Shown one piece after another: positions 43,872 through 53,005 of a stretch of DNA of 56,899 nt (positions are counted from its first letter, which is position 1; each line of letters begins with the position of its first letter). Under the pieces are notes generated by a model. The model did no database searches and was not told where the DNA came from. It worked only from the letters and a program-made list of their open reading frames with translations. Origin of the DNA: JALQXV01 sp964540445 (lineage in GTDB: Bacteria; Patescibacteriota; Saccharimonadia; Saccharimonadales; 2-12-FULL-41-12); contig CAZIMF010000001.1 in the NCBI GenBank assembly GCA_964540445.1, forward strand, positions 1 through 56,899, read 5' to 3'. A program made the translations under genes and the position numbers.

Positions 43872-44303
43872 CTAGTATCGTTTTTTGCTGGATTTTTTAA
43901 GTTCGGCCAGCTTAAGACGAACTGCTTGGCGATCTATCATAGCTTGCGCTTCTGCAAGAGAAACTGAATCGCCAGCTTTCTCTTTTAGTTCTTGCGCTCG
44001 TTTACGGGCTGTTTCGGCTTCTTGTTCAGTAATGTCGTCAGGTGTGTCAACTTCGTCAACCAACACACTAATAGTGTTATTAAGCACTTCAATTGTGCCA
44101 TTGTAAACGCCAAATTGCTCACGACCGCTATCGGGCGTTTGTTTGGTGTCGCGAATACTTAGAATACCGGGCGCAACGGCGCTCAGCAGAGGTGCATGGT
44201 CTTCGTTAATTACAATCTCGCCGGCTGTGGTTGGTACCAGCAATTCATAAATATCTTTGTCGACTTTAACGCCGGAAAGTGTAATTAATTGCAGGTGAAT
44301 CAT
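43872..44303 (-). CDS. atpC: ATP synthase epsilon subunit
   Basis: Central-stalk subunit of F1 that limits ATP hydrolysis. 143 aa with the N-terminal beta sandwich (HLQLITLSGVKVDKDIYELLVPTTAGEIVINEDHAPLLSAV) and a C-terminal helical hairpin (EQEAETARKRAQELKEK...). Last gene of the atp operon, 14 bp after atpD. Confidence 0.95.
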   Translation of the reverse strand: MIHLQLITLSGVKVDKDIYELLVPTTAGEIVINEDHAPLLSAVAPGILSIRDTKQTPDSGREQFGVYNGTIEVLNNTISVLVDEVDTPDDITEQEAETARKRAQELKEKAGDSVSLAEAQAMIDRQAVRLKLAELKKSSKKRY

Positions 44304-44317
44304 TGAAAATGAGGTCC

Positions 44318-45718
44318 TTACGCTTTGACTTTTTTCTTATTGATGTCTTTAAGCGAACCAAGCATATAAAAGGCTGATTCTGGCTTGTCGTCATGCTTTC
44401 CATCGATAACTTCGGCAAAATCGGCAATCGTCTCTTTAAGCGAGACGTACTGGCCAACGTTGCCAGTAAACTGTTCAGCAACGAAGAATGGCTGGGTTAG
44501 TAGGCGTTGTAAGCGACGAGCACGGCTTACTGTCTGCTTATCTTCTTCAGACAGCTCATCCATGCCCAAAATGGCAATAATGTCCTGGAGGTCCTTGTAG
44601 CGCTGTAGAATGCGTTGTACTTCTCGGGCTACACGGTAATGTTCTTCACCAACGATTTCAGGGTCCATAAGAGTCGAGGAGCTATCGAGCGGATCAACGG
44701 CAGGGTAGAGACCAAGTTCGGTGAGCGCCCGGTTTAGCACGATGGTTGAGTCGAGATGCGCAAAGGTGGTGGCCGGAGCCGGGTCGGTTAAGTCATCGGC
44801 AGGGACATATACAGCCTGCACCGACGTGACTGAACCTTTTTTAGTGCTGGTAATGCGTTCTTGCAGTGCGCCCATTTCTTGAGCCAAGTTTGGCTGGTAA
44901 CCGACTGCGCTTGGCAAACGGCCAAGTAGGGCAGATACTTCTGAGCCAGCTTGGGTAAAACGGAAAATATTGTCGATAAATAACAGCACATCTTTGCCTT
45001 CATCGCGAAAGCCTTCGGCAATGGTTAGGCCACTTAGCGCAACACGTAAACGAGCGCCCGGCGGTTCGTTCATCTGGCCAAAGACCAGGGAAGTTTTGTC
45101 GATAACGCCTGATTCTTTCATTTCATAATAGAGGTCATTGCCTTCACGCGTACGCTCACCAACGCCGGCAAACACCGACTGACCACTATGGAATTTAGCG
45201 ATGTTGTTGATGAGCTCTTGGATAAGCACGGTTTTACCAACACCGGCACCACCAAATAGGCCGACTTTACCGCCCTTGGCGATAGGAGCAATTAGATCAA
45301 TAACTTTAATACCGGTTTCGAGGATTTCTATCTTACCTGATTGTTCAGCAAGAGTTGGTGGTTCGCGGTGAATTGCAGCACGCTGCTTAAATTCGCCGCC
45401 TTTATCGTCGATTGGTTCGCCAACCACGTTAAACATTCGACCGAGTGTAGCTGAGCCGGTAGGTACGCTAATTGGTGCACCGGTTGCCGTTACGGCTGCT
45501 CCTCGTTTAAGACCATCAGTTGATCCAAGTGAAATAGCCCGGACACTCGTCTCGCTGAGGTGTTGTGCCGTTTCGAACATCAATTGCTTACCATTATGGG
45601 TAAGTTCGAGTGCATCATAAATTGCTGGCAAATGTCCTTCTGGAAATTCCGCATCAATAACTACCCCGACAATGCGACTAATCTTTCCTGTTGTCTGCTT
45701 TTTGGTTGTTGTTGCCAT
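44318..45718 (-). CDS. atpD: ATP synthase beta subunit
   Basis: Catalytic F1 subunit, 466 aa. Walker A GGAGVGKT, the catalytic Glu in GVGERTREGNDLYYEM, LLFIDNIFRFTQAGSEVSALLGR and the DELSEEDKQTVSRARR DELSEED loop are all present. Strong Shine-Dalgarno GGAGGAG. An 85-bp gap separates it from atpG, without an obvious promoter. Confidence 0.98.
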   Translation of the reverse strand: MATTTKKQTTGKISRIVGVVIDAEFPEGHLPAIYDALELTHNGKQLMFETAQHLSETSVRAISLGSTDGLKRGAAVTATGAPISVPTGSATLGRMFNVVGEPIDDKGGEFKQRAAIHREPPTLAEQSGKIEILETGIKVIDLIAPIAKGGKVGLFGGAGVGKTVLIQELINNIAKFHSGQSVFAGVGERTREGNDLYYEMKESGVIDKTSLVFGQMNEPPGARLRVALSGLTIAEGFRDEGKDVLLFIDNIFRFTQAGSEVSALLGRLPSAVGYQPNLAQEMGALQERITSTKKGSVTSVQAVYVPADDLTDPAPATTFAHLDSTIVLNRALTELGLYPAVDPLDSSSTLMDPEIVGEEHYRVAREVQRILQRYKDLQDIIAILGMDELSEEDKQTVSRARRLQRLLTQPFFVAEQFTGNVGQYVSLKETIADFAEVIDGKHDDKPESAFYMLGSLKDINKKKVKA

Positions 45719-45803
45719 TACTGTTCTCCTCCGATTGTACTAAGTTCTAAGTTTAATTTCTCTTTCATAGCTGCAAATGGCGTCATCTCATGCTGAATAT
45801 AGG

Positions 45804-46673
45804 TCACTGTGTTACTGCCTCCGCTCCGCCGACAATTTCAGCAATTTGTTGCGTAATAGCGCCTTGTCGAGCGGTGTTAAATACTAATGTTAGGTCGTCA
45901 ATGATGTCGCCGGCGTTGTCGGTCGCATTTTTCATGGCAATCATACGCATTGAATGCTCACTGGCTAAACTCTCTAAAATAGCCTGCCAGACCTGTAGTT
46001 CTATCAGGCGCGCAACGGTACTTTCAACAATAGATTCGATAGACGGTTCAAAAATTGCTACTTCAAGCGGAGACCACTCTGCCTTTTTCGCAAGATTTGT
46101 CGGCAACAGTTGCAGTTCGGCGACTTCTTGTTTAATACTCGATATATATTGCGTATAAATTATCGTTACGGCATCAACTTTTTCATCGGTGTATTCATCG
46201 ATAATTGTTTTTACAATAGGGCGAATGTCGGATGGTTGTGGCTGCCCGCTAAAAATAGGGTAGGCACCGACTAAATCAACTCCTTCGAGTCGTGAGACAA
46301 ACTGTGAACCTTTTTTACCAAGTGCAATTACTTTTGTTGCGATCTTTTCATCGCGATCTTTCTGAAGTAAGGCTGTTAATTGCTTTAAGACGTTTCCATC
46401 ATAAGCACCAGCTAACCCGGTATCACTAGTAATGATGAGCACCAGCCGTGAGTCTACCTTGCGTCGAACAAATAATGGATGATTCTTCACATCACTTACC
46501 CCACTTAAGCGACCAAGGATTTCGTGGGCTCGTTCGCGGAACGCACGCGAAGAAATAGCACGCTGTTGGGCGCGGCGCATCTTACTCGCTGCTACCAGTT
46601 CCATCGCTTTGGTGATCTGACGAGTGTTTTTTACACTTCCGATTCGCCGCTTTAGTGTGGTTGTATTAGCCAT
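45804..46673 (-). CDS. atpG: ATP synthase gamma subunit
   Basis: Rotating central shaft of F1, 289 aa. The N-terminal helix LKRRIGSVKNTRQITKAMELVAASKMRRAQ and C-terminal SEHSMRMIAMKNATDNAGDIIDDLTLVFNTARQGAITQQIAEIVGGAEAV match the family. The start codon touches the atpA stop (1-bp overlap). Confidence 0.97.
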   Translation of the reverse strand: MANTTTLKRRIGSVKNTRQITKAMELVAASKMRRAQQRAISSRAFRERAHEILGRLSGVSDVKNHPLFVRRKVDSRLVLIITSDTGLAGAYDGNVLKQLTALLQKDRDEKIATKVIALGKKGSQFVSRLEGVDLVGAYPIFSGQPQPSDIRPIVKTIIDEYTDEKVDAVTIIYTQYISSIKQEVAELQLLPTNLAKKAEWSPLEVAIFEPSIESIVESTVARLIELQVWQAILESLASEHSMRMIAMKNATDNAGDIIDDLTLVFNTARQGAITQQIAEIVGGAEAVTQ

Positions 46674-48205
46674 TATTGGACTTCGTATTCCTTAGCGATT
46701 TTTTTAGCAACACTAATGATAGTCTCTTTCATCTTATCGTCAGGCTTACCGCCCTCGTTTAAGGTGTCCATAGCTTTTCGATGACTATGTTTAAGCTCGG
46801 CAAGCAGAGCGGCGGCGGCATCACGTACTTTAGCGACAGGCACAACATCAAAAATCCCTTCGGTTGCTGCCATCAAAAGCGAAGTCTGTTCCCAGATAGA
46901 ATACGGTGAATATTGGGGTTGCTTAAGAAGTTCTGTTAACCGCTGACCGCGTTCGATGCGATGCTTGGTGTCAGCATCGAGGTCGGTACTAAACTGCGCA
47001 AAGGCTGCCAGTTCACGGAACTGAGCAAGATTGAGTCGAAGGCTACCAGCCACGCTTTTAACAGCTTTAGTCTGAGCCGATCCACCAACTCGAGACACAC
47101 TGGTACCAACAGCAATAGCCGGGCGAATACCTTGATAAAACAGGTTAGTTTCGAGAAAGATTTGACCGTCAGTGATAGAAATTACGTTAGTTGGAATGTA
47201 GGCCGAAATATCACCGGCCTGGGTTTCGATAATTGGCAGAGCAGTTAAACTACCGGCACCAAGTTTATCTGATAACTTAGCTGAGCGTTCGAGCAGCCGT
47301 GAGTGCAAATAAAATACATCCCCCGGGAACGCCTCGCGGCCCGGTGGACGTCGAAGCAATAAACTCATCTGACGGTATGAGTTAGCGTGCTTAGACAGAT
47401 CATCATAGATAATTAAGGCATGTTGTTTGTTATCGCGGAAATACTCACCAATCGCTGTTCCGGCATACGGTGCCAAGTATTGGATGGACGCCGGGTCAGC
47501 TGCCGAGGTACTAATGATGATAGATTGCTCCATAACACCTTCACGCTTTAGGCGGTCGACTAAACGGGCGACTTTACTGGCTTTTTGCCCAATAGCAACA
47601 TAAATATTGATAACGCCAGTTTTTTGGCGGTATTGATTAATCATAGTGTCGATTGCTACAGCTGTTTTACCGGTTTGACGATCGCCAATAATGAGCTCAC
47701 GTTGACCGCGGCCAATTGGCACCATTGTGTCAATGGCAGCAATACCGGTCATTAATGGCTCGTGTACACTTTTTCGAGCTAATACGCCGGGTGCAGTTTG
47801 CTCAATCGGAGCGCTTAATTTGGTGTTAATTGGACCTCTGTCATCCAGCGGCCGACCAAGCGGATCAATGACGCGACCAATTATTTCAGGGCCAACCGGC
47901 ACTTCAAGACTTCGGCCAGTAAGCGTAACTTTAGCACCAGCTTTTATGGTAATGTCGCTACCCAGCAGTACGGCGCCGATTTCATTCTCGCCGAGATTTA
48001 GAGCAAAGGCAGACACGGTCTGGCCATTCGTAGCTTCAATTTCAAGCACTTCATTAAAACCAGCTTCGCTCAAACCGTAGATCCAGGCTACGCCATCGCC
48101 AACACGGGTAACAATACCAACGTTTTCAATCTCTGGCTGCCGCTTAAGGTCTTCGATCGCTTTTCGGATGTCAGCTGATAGTTCTTTAATGCTTACTTCA
48201 CTCAT
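46673..48205 (-). CDS. atpA: ATP synthase alpha subunit
   Basis: Non-catalytic nucleotide-binding F1 subunit, 510 aa. Walker A GDRQTGKT, the HALIIYDDLSKHANSYRQMSLLLRRPPGREAFPGDVFYLHSRLLER stretch, and VGTSVSRVGGSAQTKAVK are diagnostic. AAGGAATT serves as Shine-Dalgarno. 45 bp after atpH. Confidence 0.98.
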   Translation of the reverse strand: MSEVSIKELSADIRKAIEDLKRQPEIENVGIVTRVGDGVAWIYGLSEAGFNEVLEIEATNGQTVSAFALNLGENEIGAVLLGSDITIKAGAKVTLTGRSLEVPVGPEIIGRVIDPLGRPLDDRGPINTKLSAPIEQTAPGVLARKSVHEPLMTGIAAIDTMVPIGRGQRELIIGDRQTGKTAVAIDTMINQYRQKTGVINIYVAIGQKASKVARLVDRLKREGVMEQSIIISTSAADPASIQYLAPYAGTAIGEYFRDNKQHALIIYDDLSKHANSYRQMSLLLRRPPGREAFPGDVFYLHSRLLERSAKLSDKLGAGSLTALPIIETQAGDISAYIPTNVISITDGQIFLETNLFYQGIRPAIAVGTSVSRVGGSAQTKAVKSVAGSLRLNLAQFRELAAFAQFSTDLDADTKHRIERGQRLTELLKQPQYSPYSIWEQTSLLMAATEGIFDVVPVAKVRDAAAALLAELKHSHRKAMDTLNEGGKPDDKMKETIISVAKKIAKEYEVQ

Positions 48206-48250
48206 ATAATTCCTTACTTAGTTGTTTTCTCGGATACTGCAGTCATAGGG

Positions 48251-48643
48251 TTAAACAGCACTCGCAAGACGATTTAATTTAGTTCTAATGCTCAGGTCAA
48301 GTTGGTGATGGGGCAGCAATAGCTTAACCCCACCTACCACCGATGTATCGATTTCGGAACGAATGACAACATTCTTAACACGTGGATATTGTTTGCGGGC
48401 CGCTGCTTCGATTTCTTGCCGTTCAATATCATTTAGTTCAAACGCACTGATTGTAGTTACCTCAAGAAATCCATTTGAAACAGCTCGCTCTTCAGCAACA
48501 TCACGTAGTAATGAATTGAGCTCGGAGGTTTTGCCCGTATCGATTAAATAGGCTGCAACATCTGTTGCAAGATTGGCGGGTGATTTCTTACTGCCAGATG
48601 ATTTTGCAATATAGGTTGCAAGTTTTGATCGTGAGAATGCCAT
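48251..48643 (-). CDS. atpH: ATP synthase delta subunit, short form
   Basis: Peripheral stalk protein that ties subunit b to F1. Only 130 aa against the usual about 175-180. The C-terminal domain is recognisable (VVIRSEIDTSVVGGVKLLLPHHQLDLSIRTKLNRL), while the N-terminal six-helix F1-binding domain is cut to about 90 residues. Its position between atpF and atpA makes the identity firm. It starts 1 bp after the atpF stop. Confidence 0.88.
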   Translation of the reverse strand: MAFSRSKLATYIAKSSGSKKSPANLATDVAAYLIDTGKTSELNSLLRDVAEERAVSNGFLEVTTISAFELNDIERQEIEAAARKQYPRVKNVVIRSEIDTSVVGGVKLLLPHHQLDLSIRTKLNRLASAV

Positions 48644-49183
48644 TTAGCTTTGTCCCCGCAGTGCTTTGGTAATAAGAGCGGCATCCTTTTTAGGATCCAG
48701 CTTTTCCTGAACTAACACTTCTGTTGCCTCGGCAACCAAACCAACCATCTCGTGTTCAAGCTTACGGCGGGCACGAGCAGTCTCTTCCTCTACTTTCTTC
48801 TGGGCGTCGGCAAGAATAGCCGCTGTTTTAGCTTCGGCGGCGGCTTCGGCCTCTTTAACCATTGCCGTGGTTTGTTGATGACTAGCGGCAATAATTTCGT
48901 CGGCTTCTTTGCGCGCTTTTTTACGAATTTCAGTTATTTCAGCGTCAAGCTTTTCTTTTTCTTCAGTCAGCTTATTGGTTAGACTTAACCCTTCCTCGAT
49001 GGTGACACGACGCTTTTCTAGCAGCGCCACAATCCGGCCAAACACCCATCGTTTTAAGATATAAAAAACAAACAGGAATGTAATAAGCTGGATAATAAAT
49101 GCTTTAAGATCAAAACCAAGGGCTGCAAAGCCTTCTTTCTCGGCAGTTTCTGCCCCAAACCGTGTAATCATAGTTTCAATCAT
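48644..49183 (-). CDS. atpF: ATP synthase b subunit
   Basis: Peripheral stalk, 179 aa. One N-terminal TM (about 28-46, IIQLITFLFVFYILKRWVF), then a long Ala/Glu/Lys-rich helix typical of b. An N-terminal stretch of about 25 residues precedes the TM, longer than in E. coli. Shine-Dalgarno AAGGAAC. Confidence 0.94.
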   Translation of the reverse strand: MIETMITRFGAETAEKEGFAALGFDLKAFIIQLITFLFVFYILKRWVFGRIVALLEKRRVTIEEGLSLTNKLTEEKEKLDAEITEIRKKARKEADEIIAASHQQTTAMVKEAEAAAEAKTAAILADAQKKVEEETARARRKLEHEMVGLVAEATEVLVQEKLDPKKDAALITKALRGQS

Positions 49184-49219
49184 CTAATATCCGTTCCTTA
49201 TTTTCTGTGTAAATTCCTG

Positions 49220-49450
49220 CTACTTAACAATGAAGAAAGCACCGATGGCGACAATGCCAAAAAACTCAGCCATACCGACAAAGATGAACAAAGTGCTCAA
49301 ATATTTAGCTGCCTCTGGGTTACGACTGACTGCGTTCATATACGCTGCGCCCATTAGACCAAGTGCAATAGCCGGGCCAAGCCCACCAAGTGCGATAATA
49401 ATACCTTTTGCGATTACGGCAGTGTTAACTGCTTCTGCGAATACATCCAT
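49220..49450 (-). CDS. atpE: ATP synthase c subunit, proton type
   Basis: Ring-forming Fo proteolipid, 76 aa, two TMs joined by the polar loop SRNPEA. The ion-binding Glu is in TM2 (FVGMAEFFGIVA). Na+-type rings carry Gln in TM1 and Ser/Thr after the Glu; here TM1 reads GGLGPAIALG and Phe follows the Glu, so H+ coupling is expected. Shine-Dalgarno AAGGAG. Confidence 0.95.
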   Translation of the reverse strand: MDVFAEAVNTAVIAKGIIIALGGLGPAIALGLMGAAYMNAVSRNPEAAKYLSTLFIFVGMAEFFGIVAIGAFFIVK

Positions 49451-49504
49451 CTGAAAACTCCTTATTTATATCTATTATATATCTATACCGTTCATTACAG
49501 CTAC

Positions 49505-50305
49505 TTACACGTGCGGAGCCTCCTCGTGTTCTTCGCCGGCATGGGAAGCGGTTGTAGCTGATAAGTAGGCCGCACACAAGACTACAAATATGTAGGCCTG
49601 CAGGGCACCAACAAAAATTTCGAGAAGAGTAAAAGGAAGCGCTGCCACCGATGCAACTGGGCCCCCCAAGTCTGCTGCAACAGAGATAAGAATTTCGCCA
49701 ACAGCAATATTTAAAAAGAGTCGTAGCCCAAGGCTGAATAGACGCGTAAACTCGGTAAAGATTTCGAAAGCACCAATAAGATAAGTAAGCGGATTAGCTA
49801 AGCTCATTGGGAAATAATGCTTGAAGTGGCCTTTGCCGCCTGATTCTTTAATTGCAACCACCTGAACCAAAATCATGCCGAATAGAGCCATAGCAATCGT
49901 ACCATTTAAGTCAGCGGTAAACGGCCTGAGTAATGGGTTGCCATTATATTCGATAGCCGGGCCAACGCCAGGCAATAAACCAAGCCAATTATTAAGCATA
50001 ATAAAGAAAAAGAGCGTCACAAAGATTGGTGCCAGCCGGACAGCTTTTTCTCGGCTTCCCAGGGTAGATTGTAGAAGATTCACAATAAATTCGGTGCCCG
50101 CCTCGACTACACCAGGGACACCGGTTGCACCTTTAAGCGACATTCGGCGGCGGGCCCAAATCAACAAGGCTATAAGTCCAGCGGCACAGATCCAGCCATA
50201 GAGCATCGAGTTAGTGATTGATATCCCACCAATTTCAAACAATTTATCGGAGGTAATCGTAATATGCGGACCTTCTTCGGCAGCAAAAAAAGTTAAAAGG
50301 CTCAT
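49505..50305 (-). CDS. atpB: ATP synthase a subunit
   Basis: Fo stator with the ion half-channels, 266 aa, about six hydrophobic segments. The essential Arg lies in TRLFSLGLRLFLNIAVGEIL. An acidic or His tail (EEHEEAPHV) ends the protein. Overlaps the upstream small gene by 4 bp. Confidence 0.95.
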   Translation of the reverse strand: MSLLTFFAAEEGPHITITSDKLFEIGGISITNSMLYGWICAAGLIALLIWARRRMSLKGATGVPGVVEAGTEFIVNLLQSTLGSREKAVRLAPIFVTLFFFIMLNNWLGLLPGVGPAIEYNGNPLLRPFTADLNGTIAMALFGMILVQVVAIKESGGKGHFKHYFPMSLANPLTYLIGAFEIFTEFTRLFSLGLRLFLNIAVGEILISVAADLGGPVASVAALPFTLLEIFVGALQAYIFVVLCAAYLSATTASHAGEEHEEAPHV

Positions 50306-50550
50306 TTAGCTAGACCTCGTACAATATTTCGGACTACTAACGCAGCGCCCACCATTCCGAGGCCAAAACCGATGAGGGTGAATGTTTGGCCACTATCGGT
50401 TCGAGAATCAATGTAAAGACCAGCGAAGATTGGCAGCAACATAGCAACGGCCATTTTCCAACTTAAATCGAGCAAACCCAAAATAAAAGCGCGTTTGGCA
50501 TCACGCACTTTCTCATCTCTCGTCGTCTTCAAGGCGGCGGTTCGTATCAT
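50302..50550 (-). CDS. AtpI/AtpZ-like assembly protein
   Basis: 82 aa from ATG 50550. A GTG at 50568 would add six residues, but an extended -10 box lies in that stretch, so 50550 is preferred. Two TMs; LLDLSWKMAVAMLLPIFAGLYIDSR and the GFGLGMVGAALVVRNIVR end match AtpI/AtpZ, which help c-ring assembly or Mg2+ supply. First gene of the operon, as usual. Confidence 0.8.
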   Translation of the reverse strand: MIRTAALKTTRDEKVRDAKRAFILGLLDLSWKMAVAMLLPIFAGLYIDSRTDSGQTFTLIGFGLGMVGAALVVRNIVRGLAK

Positions 50551-50558
50551 CTCCAGCC

Positions 50559-50588
50559 AGTATACCACCTCTGGCCGAGCTCAATCAA
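50559..50588 (-). promoter_or_regulatory. Promoter of the atp operon
   Basis: Minus strand: TTGATT (50588-50583), 18-bp spacer, TATACT (50564-50559) with extended TGG. It ends 8 nt before the ATG at 50550, giving a leaderless operon mRNA. Confidence 0.75.
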
Positions 50589-50929
50589 GCGCGATGGTCT
50601 CTCGTGCGTTTAAGCCAGCCTGAAAGGATAGGTGTTTTTTAAAATCTGCTCTTCATTACCTTCGCCTAGAAGTTTACTTCAAAATCTGAGTAAGGAAGCT
50701 CGTTCTTTCTATTTTTAAGATGTTGGTTGAAATACAAAATTAACACTTTAAAAATATTTTTAAGCACTTAAAAGTCTTGAATATGAAGTTAAAGGCAATG
50801 TTTATGATAAGAATTGTGCTGTAGCGCTTACATCAATATTGCTAGAGATGGAGCTAGATCCTGTGGTAATGCCGACGAAATGATAGCCGGCGTCCACGAA
50901 CTTCTAAAATTATAGTAAGCTGTAGATAT
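50589..50929. other. Intergenic region without a gene
   Basis: About 340 bp, mostly A+T rich, between the atp promoter and the CobO-like gene. I find no coding frame or tRNA. It holds a perfect 16-bp palindrome TTAAAAATATTTTTAA (50748-50763) and TATAGT (50911-50916), 13 nt before the next ATG. Confidence 0.6.
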
Positions 50930-51499
50930 ATGGCTTTTGAGGATTATCAAACAAAGGACGCAGTAGTATTGGTATACACCGGTGAAGGCAAGGGTAAAAC
51001 CAGTGCCAGTCTTGGTTTGATGGCTCGAGCGCTGGGTAATCGTTGGGATGTGGCGTTTATTCAATTCATCAAGTACTGGGGAGTCAGTGAACATGTTTTT
51101 ATTCGCGATATTCAACCATTATACAAGGATCAGCTCTATTTTTATAAGGGTGGCAAGGGATTTTATGACGCTGGTGAGCTGAGCCCACAACACGTCACGC
51201 CAGCGCAGCATAAAGCAGCCGCCGCCGAAACCCTGGCCGAGGCGATGAAGGCCGCCAGCAGCGGGGAATACAACCTAGTCATTTGTGATGAGATAAATAA
51301 CGCTACCAATGAAGGCTTAATAACGGTCGCCGATCTAGAGCGATTGCTGGACGCCCGTGCGCCCACCACCAGTCTTTGCTTCACCGGCCGAAATTTTCCC
51401 AAAAAGCTACTCAATCGAGTAGATATTGCCACCGACATGACTAAAATCAAACATCACTTCGACGACAAATTCCTCGCAAACCCTGGCATCGACTATTAG
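50930..51499 (+). CDS. ATP:corrinoid adenosyltransferase (CobO/BtuR family)
   Basis: 189 aa. P-loop GEGKGKT (18-24), LVICDEINNATNEGLI with the conserved acidic pair, CFTGRNFPKKLL and the C-terminal TDMTKIKHHFDDKFLANPGIDY are family signatures. The known enzyme adenosylates cob(I)alamin. No B12-dependent enzyme or other cobalamin gene is in the window, so it may salvage cobamides or adenylate something else. Start without Shine-Dalgarno, short leader. Confidence 0.9.
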   Translation: MAFEDYQTKDAVVLVYTGEGKGKTSASLGLMARALGNRWDVAFIQFIKYWGVSEHVFIRDIQPLYKDQLYFYKGGKGFYDAGELSPQHVTPAQHKAAAAETLAEAMKAASSGEYNLVICDEINNATNEGLITVADLERLLDARAPTTSLCFTGRNFPKKLLNRVDIATDMTKIKHHFDDKFLANPGIDY

Positions 51500-52249
51500 C
51501 TAACGAAGAGTAGATGGGTATGTTAACGCTTGGCGCGTGAACGAAGAGATTACTCGAGCCGGCAAGCCATTGCTAAAGTCATGCGCGGCAACGCGTTGGT
51601 CAAAATAACCAAGTGACAATGCCGTGTTTTGAACACTAATACTACCGATTGCTACACCTGTTTCTCTGCGTGTACGATAAAGGTTCTTAAGCATGCGCAT
51701 ATTTCTGACCTGAAAGATGTCTCTATCGAGTCCAGCGGAGACATACAGCGTAGCCCTACTAGTCGCAGGGCTATTATCGAGCACCGGCAGACAGGCGTCT
51801 TCACACGGAGGAAGCGTTTGAAGCTGTATACCATTAGTAACACCAGCGATTTCTTCCGGATCAGTTGTTGCAGCAATAACTTCAGCAACAAAAAATAAGT
51901 CCTTACCCTCTGATTGCATAATTGTTGCCATTTCAGCACAGAATTTTGGAACACTACGGGGTATCTCAAACTCCTCATGTAAGCCTGCAAGCTCGGGATC
52001 GATTTCTTCGTCAAGCTCTTCATCGTGCGGATGTTTAATTTTCAGATTCGCACCAACAACTGTTACTAAATCACCACTGCCAGGTCGTATAGCCACACCT
52101 ACGGCGCCAACCTCAAATTCACGATGAGATTCGGATTGCTCATAGGCCACATCACGAGCCAACTCAACATAGGATCCAAAATTAGCAATAAGATTGCGGT
52201 AGCCGGTTTGAATATCACCTTGCTCAAATTTACTTAATACATTGCTCAT
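51500..52249 (-). CDS. Cytidine-deaminase-fold protein, divergent
   Basis: 249 aa. Zinc-site pieces are visible: FCAEMATIM (C-A-E, ligand and catalytic Glu) and TLPPCEDACLP. The second motif has C-x3-C instead of the usual C-x2-C, so ligand spacing is abnormal. The C-terminal part is long for a cytidine deaminase and may carry another function. TATAAT lies 9 nt before the ATG. It ends 1 bp from the convergent CobO-like gene. Substrate unknown. Confidence 0.6.
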   Translation of the reverse strand: MSNVLSKFEQGDIQTGYRNLIANFGSYVELARDVAYEQSESHREFEVGAVGVAIRPGSGDLVTVVGANLKIKHPHDEELDEEIDPELAGLHEEFEIPRSVPKFCAEMATIMQSEGKDLFFVAEVIAATTDPEEIAGVTNGIQLQTLPPCEDACLPVLDNSPATSRATLYVSAGLDRDIFQVRNMRMLKNLYRTRRETGVAIGSISVQNTALSLGYFDQRVAAHDFSNGLPARVISSFTRQALTYPSTLR

Positions 52250-52277
52250 AAGTTATGTATTATATAACATTTTTGAC

Positions 52278-52985
52278 TTAGGGTCTAGAGCCTATGTGCA
52301 CCCACTGCGTTTTGCCCCACATAAGCGGATAATGGGTCATCCTAAAAATTCGCCTTGGAGAGATAGTAGCCTTCATAGCCTTACTAAAGCCGATACTACC
52401 ACCAGCCCGCTTAATATGTATTGATAAGTCCATATCCTCATGAACATCATTACGTAAGCACATCGAGTCTTTATGACCTTGCCAGAGTTCATTCCTCATA
52501 AACATATTCGATCCAAAAAGCGTATGATGACCTAAGAAAAGATAGCTACTCCAGAAGTAAACGACACGGTGCCCCCAGTACAGCATCATCTTGCCCCGCC
52601 AATCACGAAAGCTGCACGGTCCGGTATATGCTCGGTCTGACGGCATAGTAGCCGCCAAAGATTTAACGCTTTCTACCCAGTCAGGGCCAAGTTGCGTGTC
52701 TGCATCAATCCGGCCAATGAGATCTCCAGACGCTTTGTTGAAACCAGTATTTCGGGCATATACGATTCCTTGCCTGGGTTCTCTGACAACCGTCACAAAA
52801 TCATAGTTCCGAGCAATTTTTACCGTCTTATCGTTGCAGTTATTGTCAACCACAATTACTTCATCGGGTAAAACCGACTGACGAGCAATAGCATCCAAAC
52901 AAACAGCGATATAGTTTTCTTCGTTGTAAACTGGTATGATAATCGAAAGTGTTAATGCTTTTATAGCGTTAGGTTTTACAGGCAT
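52278..52985 (-). CDS. Glycosyltransferase family 2
   Basis: 235 aa from ATG 52985; a longer frame to 53054 would overlap the divergent gene and is unlikely, because an extended -10 TGCTAAGAT ends 8 nt before 52985. GT-A signatures: LSIIIPVYNEENYIAVCLDAIA, VVDNNCNDKT, DLIGRIDADTQLGPDW (DxD-type metal site) and HEDMDLSIHIKRAGG. Likely a cytoplasmic enzyme adding a sugar to a lipid carrier or surface glycan. Confidence 0.88.
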   Translation of the reverse strand: MPVKPNAIKALTLSIIIPVYNEENYIAVCLDAIARQSVLPDEVIVVDNNCNDKTVKIARNYDFVTVVREPRQGIVYARNTGFNKASGDLIGRIDADTQLGPDWVESVKSLAATMPSDRAYTGPCSFRDWRGKMMLYWGHRVVYFWSSYLFLGHHTLFGSNMFMRNELWQGHKDSMCLRNDVHEDMDLSIHIKRAGGSIGFSKAMKATISPRRIFRMTHYPLMWGKTQWVHIGSRP

Positions 52986-53005
52986 ACCCCACAATCTTAG
53001 CAGTA

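Noticed and set aside
45790..46158. Plus-strand frame inside atpG, and several longer plus frames inside the atp operon
   Set aside because: They lie opposite conserved ATP synthase genes and show no recognisable protein features.
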